A stretch of 6,196 nt of DNA from Nitrososphaeraceae archaeon (GTDB lineage: Archaea; Thermoproteota; Nitrososphaeria; Nitrososphaerales; Nitrososphaeraceae), in assembly GCA_021155845.1 (NCBI GenBank), contig JAJNBK010000130.1, forward strand, positions 1 through 6,196, read 5' to 3'. A model generated the notes under the pieces. The model ran no database searches, was not told the DNA's origin, and saw only the letters and a program-made list of their open reading frames with translations. The position numbers and the translations under genes are program-made. Of the stretch, positions 4,808 through 6,196 are shown piece after piece. The first letter of the stretch is position 1. Every line of letters starts with the position of its first letter.

Positions 4808-6196
4808 AGCTATTATCCTTTTTATTTAACAAAGGTGGTTGAATCCATCTGAATCCCTCCAGAATTACCTCAGTAACAGATGCAGTAAACTCACCATCCA
4901 AGTCATGTACAATAGACAAACTTTCCGTGCCGGGAAATTTTGCCAATTGCGATTCATAGTCCGTAGAATCAGATCCCTTAGCCCCCAGAATTACTTGAGA
5001 AACCAAAAATTCCTTATTCTTTGCAAACTCATTTTTTAATTTTGTTTTTTGTTCTAGGGATAAGTTTTGAACATATTCAAGAGAAACATCTTTTATTGCA
5101 TTTTCAATAATTGAATCTAATACATTCATTCTATTCTGGTAATTATCTTCTATTTCAGACAATTCAAATTTGGCCGATTGCTGTATGCTATGAATATCGC
5201 AAAACCTTGGTACAGCTTTTACATAATGCAATACCGATCTAGTTCGTTCTGCCTCGCCAATCATAGCTTCCATTGAATGCACTGCCATTCGCACGCTTAC
5301 GCCTTTATCATGGTTGATTTCATGATGAGACCTGGCTAATTGTGTTATCTTACTAATGGTCCTTAGAATAAATATTGGAAGAAATACGTTTTTAATATCT
5401 GCAATTCTTATTTCTTGAGCGATAATAAGCATCTCATGAATAACATTTCTGGGGTAATGAGTAGATATGTGACTTCGAAGTCTATCGAACAATGGTTCTA
5501 TGATTTTTCCTGAATGAGTATAATCTACAGGGTTTGCAGTTGCAATGATTTTGACATCAGGCTTGAATATCACGGGATAAGATCCTGTTGTAAATTTGCC
5601 CTCTTGTAAAACGCTCAGTAATGCGACCTGCTTTCGCGGATCGAGTACAGGAAGCTCATCAATGCATAGAATACCATGACGCGCCTGTAATAACTGACCT
5701 GGAGAATATGATGCTATGTCATACAATTCAACGCCCTTCTTAGCAATTTTAATTGCGTCGATCTGTCCTACTAGGTCTTTAACAGAAATATCAGGAGTAG
5801 CCAAGACGTATCTATATCTATCAGCACCGTCGATCCAATCTATTTTTGTATCCAACTTGTTATTTCTAATAATATCCTCGCACTCTTTAGAGACATTAAA
5901 TTCTGGAGAAGTACGAGCAATTTCAGATTCAGTAAGTAATGAAATTAGCTGACCTTCTGGTATTGAAGTGGGTATATCATTTGTAATTGTTCCACGGACT
6001 GTGGGAATTGGTGAAAGCAGATTCTTCGAGACAGATTCTGCAATTTTCGTCTTTGCCTGTCCTATCTGGCCTACAAAAAGCATATCATGTCCAGATAGAA
6101 TTGACCTATTTACGGAAGGAATTACATCGTCTTCATAACCAATAATACCAGAATAAGGATGTTCCTCTTTTTTCAATCTTATGATGAGGTTACCCC
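4791..6196 (-). CDS. ChlI-like (COG1239-type) AAA+ ATPase, N-terminus beyond window
   Basis: The frame stays open to the right window edge. The TTG at 6174-6176 is internal, because codons upstream read GNLIIR, resembling the NL...L segment that precedes the GIxGYxDxVxP motif in this family; the gene is therefore 5'-partial. Numbering from that TTG: GIIGYEDDVIP at 10-20, Walker A GQIGQAKT at 36-43 (Lys42), Walker B ILCIDELP with Asp173 and Glu174, sensor 1 ATANP with Asn215, a DRLR segment with likely arginine fingers at 232/234, and sensor 2 around Arg296 in GVSVRM. The helical C-terminal extension (about 325-445), ending in an EVILEGFRW segment, fits the longer COG1239 group better than photosynthetic ChlI/BchI. 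The family drives ATP-dependent remodelling with a VWA partner; such a gene follows at once with an apparent 17-base overlap. Magnesium chelation is not implied: no ChlH/CobN-type subunit or pigment gene is present. Confidence 0.9.
   Translation of the reverse strand, partial: GNLIIRLKKEEHPYSGIIGYEDDVIPSVNRSILSGHDMLFVGQIGQAKTKIAESVSKNLLSPIPTVRGTITNDIPTSIPEGQLISLLTESEIARTSPEFNVSKECEDIIRNNKLDTKIDWIDGADRYRYVLATPDISVKDLVGQIDAIKIAKKGVELYDIASYSPGQLLQARHGILCIDELPVLDPRKQVALLSVLQEGKFTTGSYPVIFKPDVKIIATANPVDYTHSGKIIEPLFDRLRSHISTHYPRNVIHEMLIIAQEIRIADIKNVFLPIFILRTISKITQLARSHHEINHDKGVSVRMAVHSMEAMIGEAERTRSVLHYVKAVPRFCDIHSIQQSAKFELSEIEDNYQNRMNVLDSIIENAIKDVSLEYVQNLSLEQKTKLKNEFAKNKEFLVSQVILGAKGSDSTDYESQLAKFPGTESLSIVHDLDGEFTASVTEVILEGFRWIQPPLLNKKDNSYVSTY
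4816..4820 (-). promoter_or_regulatory. Shine-Dalgarno-like AAGGA before the 4807 ATG
   Basis: The minus strand reads AAGGA with an 8-base spacer to the ATG at 4805-4807, inside the last codons of the ChlI-like ATPase gene. It supports that ATG as the real translation start of the VWA gene, since the TTG at 4670 has no comparable site. The match is short. Confidence 0.45.

Noticed and set aside
5716..5952. Plus-strand ORF of 78 codons inside the ChlI-like ATPase gene
   Set aside because: It lies fully antisense to conserved ATPase sequence, with no ribosome site or recognisable domain; a shadow frame.
4791..6196. Assignment as magnesium chelatase for chlorophyll synthesis
   Set aside because: The ATPase is of the longer COG1239 type with no ChlH, ChlD or pigment gene nearby, so the specific metal and pathway are not supported.

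Overview
The window looks like a piece of an AT-rich archaeal chromosome. A Nitrososphaeria/Thaumarchaeota-like ammonia oxidiser is the best guess. The reasons are a transketolase encoded as separate subunits, a short TalC-type transaldolase ending a sugar-phosphate operon, an archaeal Shine-Dalgarno site (GGGTGATC, matching the GATCACC end of 16S rRNA) and TATA-like AT-rich promoter sequence. The archaeal assignment is fairly firm. The phylum is inference from gene content and base composition.

Left part (1-985, plus strand): the 3' end of a transketolase C-terminal subunit gene, then a complete transaldolase gene that overlaps it by the 4-base ATGA junction. Together they carry out carbon-skeleton exchange in the non-oxidative pentose phosphate pathway.

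Right part (977-6196, minus strand, read right to left): four genes forming two ATPase-VWA pairs in a row. The upstream pair is a ChlI-like (COG1239-type) AAA+ ATPase, cut by the right window edge at its N-terminus, and a VWA protein resembling the COG4867 type. The downstream pair starts after a 91-base gap holding a possible promoter, a small hairpin and a strong Shine-Dalgarno site. It consists of a MoxR/CbbQ/NorQ-like AAA+ ATPase and a 524-residue NorD/CbbO/CobT-like VWA protein. All Walker and MIDAS residues needed for ATP hydrolysis and metal-dependent adhesion can be seen. By analogy with NorQ-NorD, CbbQ-CbbO, BchI-BchD and CobS-CobT, each pair should form a cytosolic motor that remodels, or loads metal into, a client enzyme. 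No client or large chelatase subunit lies in the window, so the target is unknown.

Three structural oddities stand out. (1) The first VWA gene has no ATG near its 5' end in its own frame. A 39-codon ORF in another frame starts at an ATG overlapping the ATPase stop, has a Shine-Dalgarno-like site, and ends where the VWA frame becomes open. This suggests a one-base frameshift that hides the true N-terminus. (2) The downstream ATPase and VWA genes are in the same frame, separated by a single TAG. (3) The two opposing gene blocks collide tail to tail with overlapping stop regions. Coding density is very high, with no gene-free stretch over 91 bases and no sign of mobile elements, RNA genes, CRISPR or large repeats.
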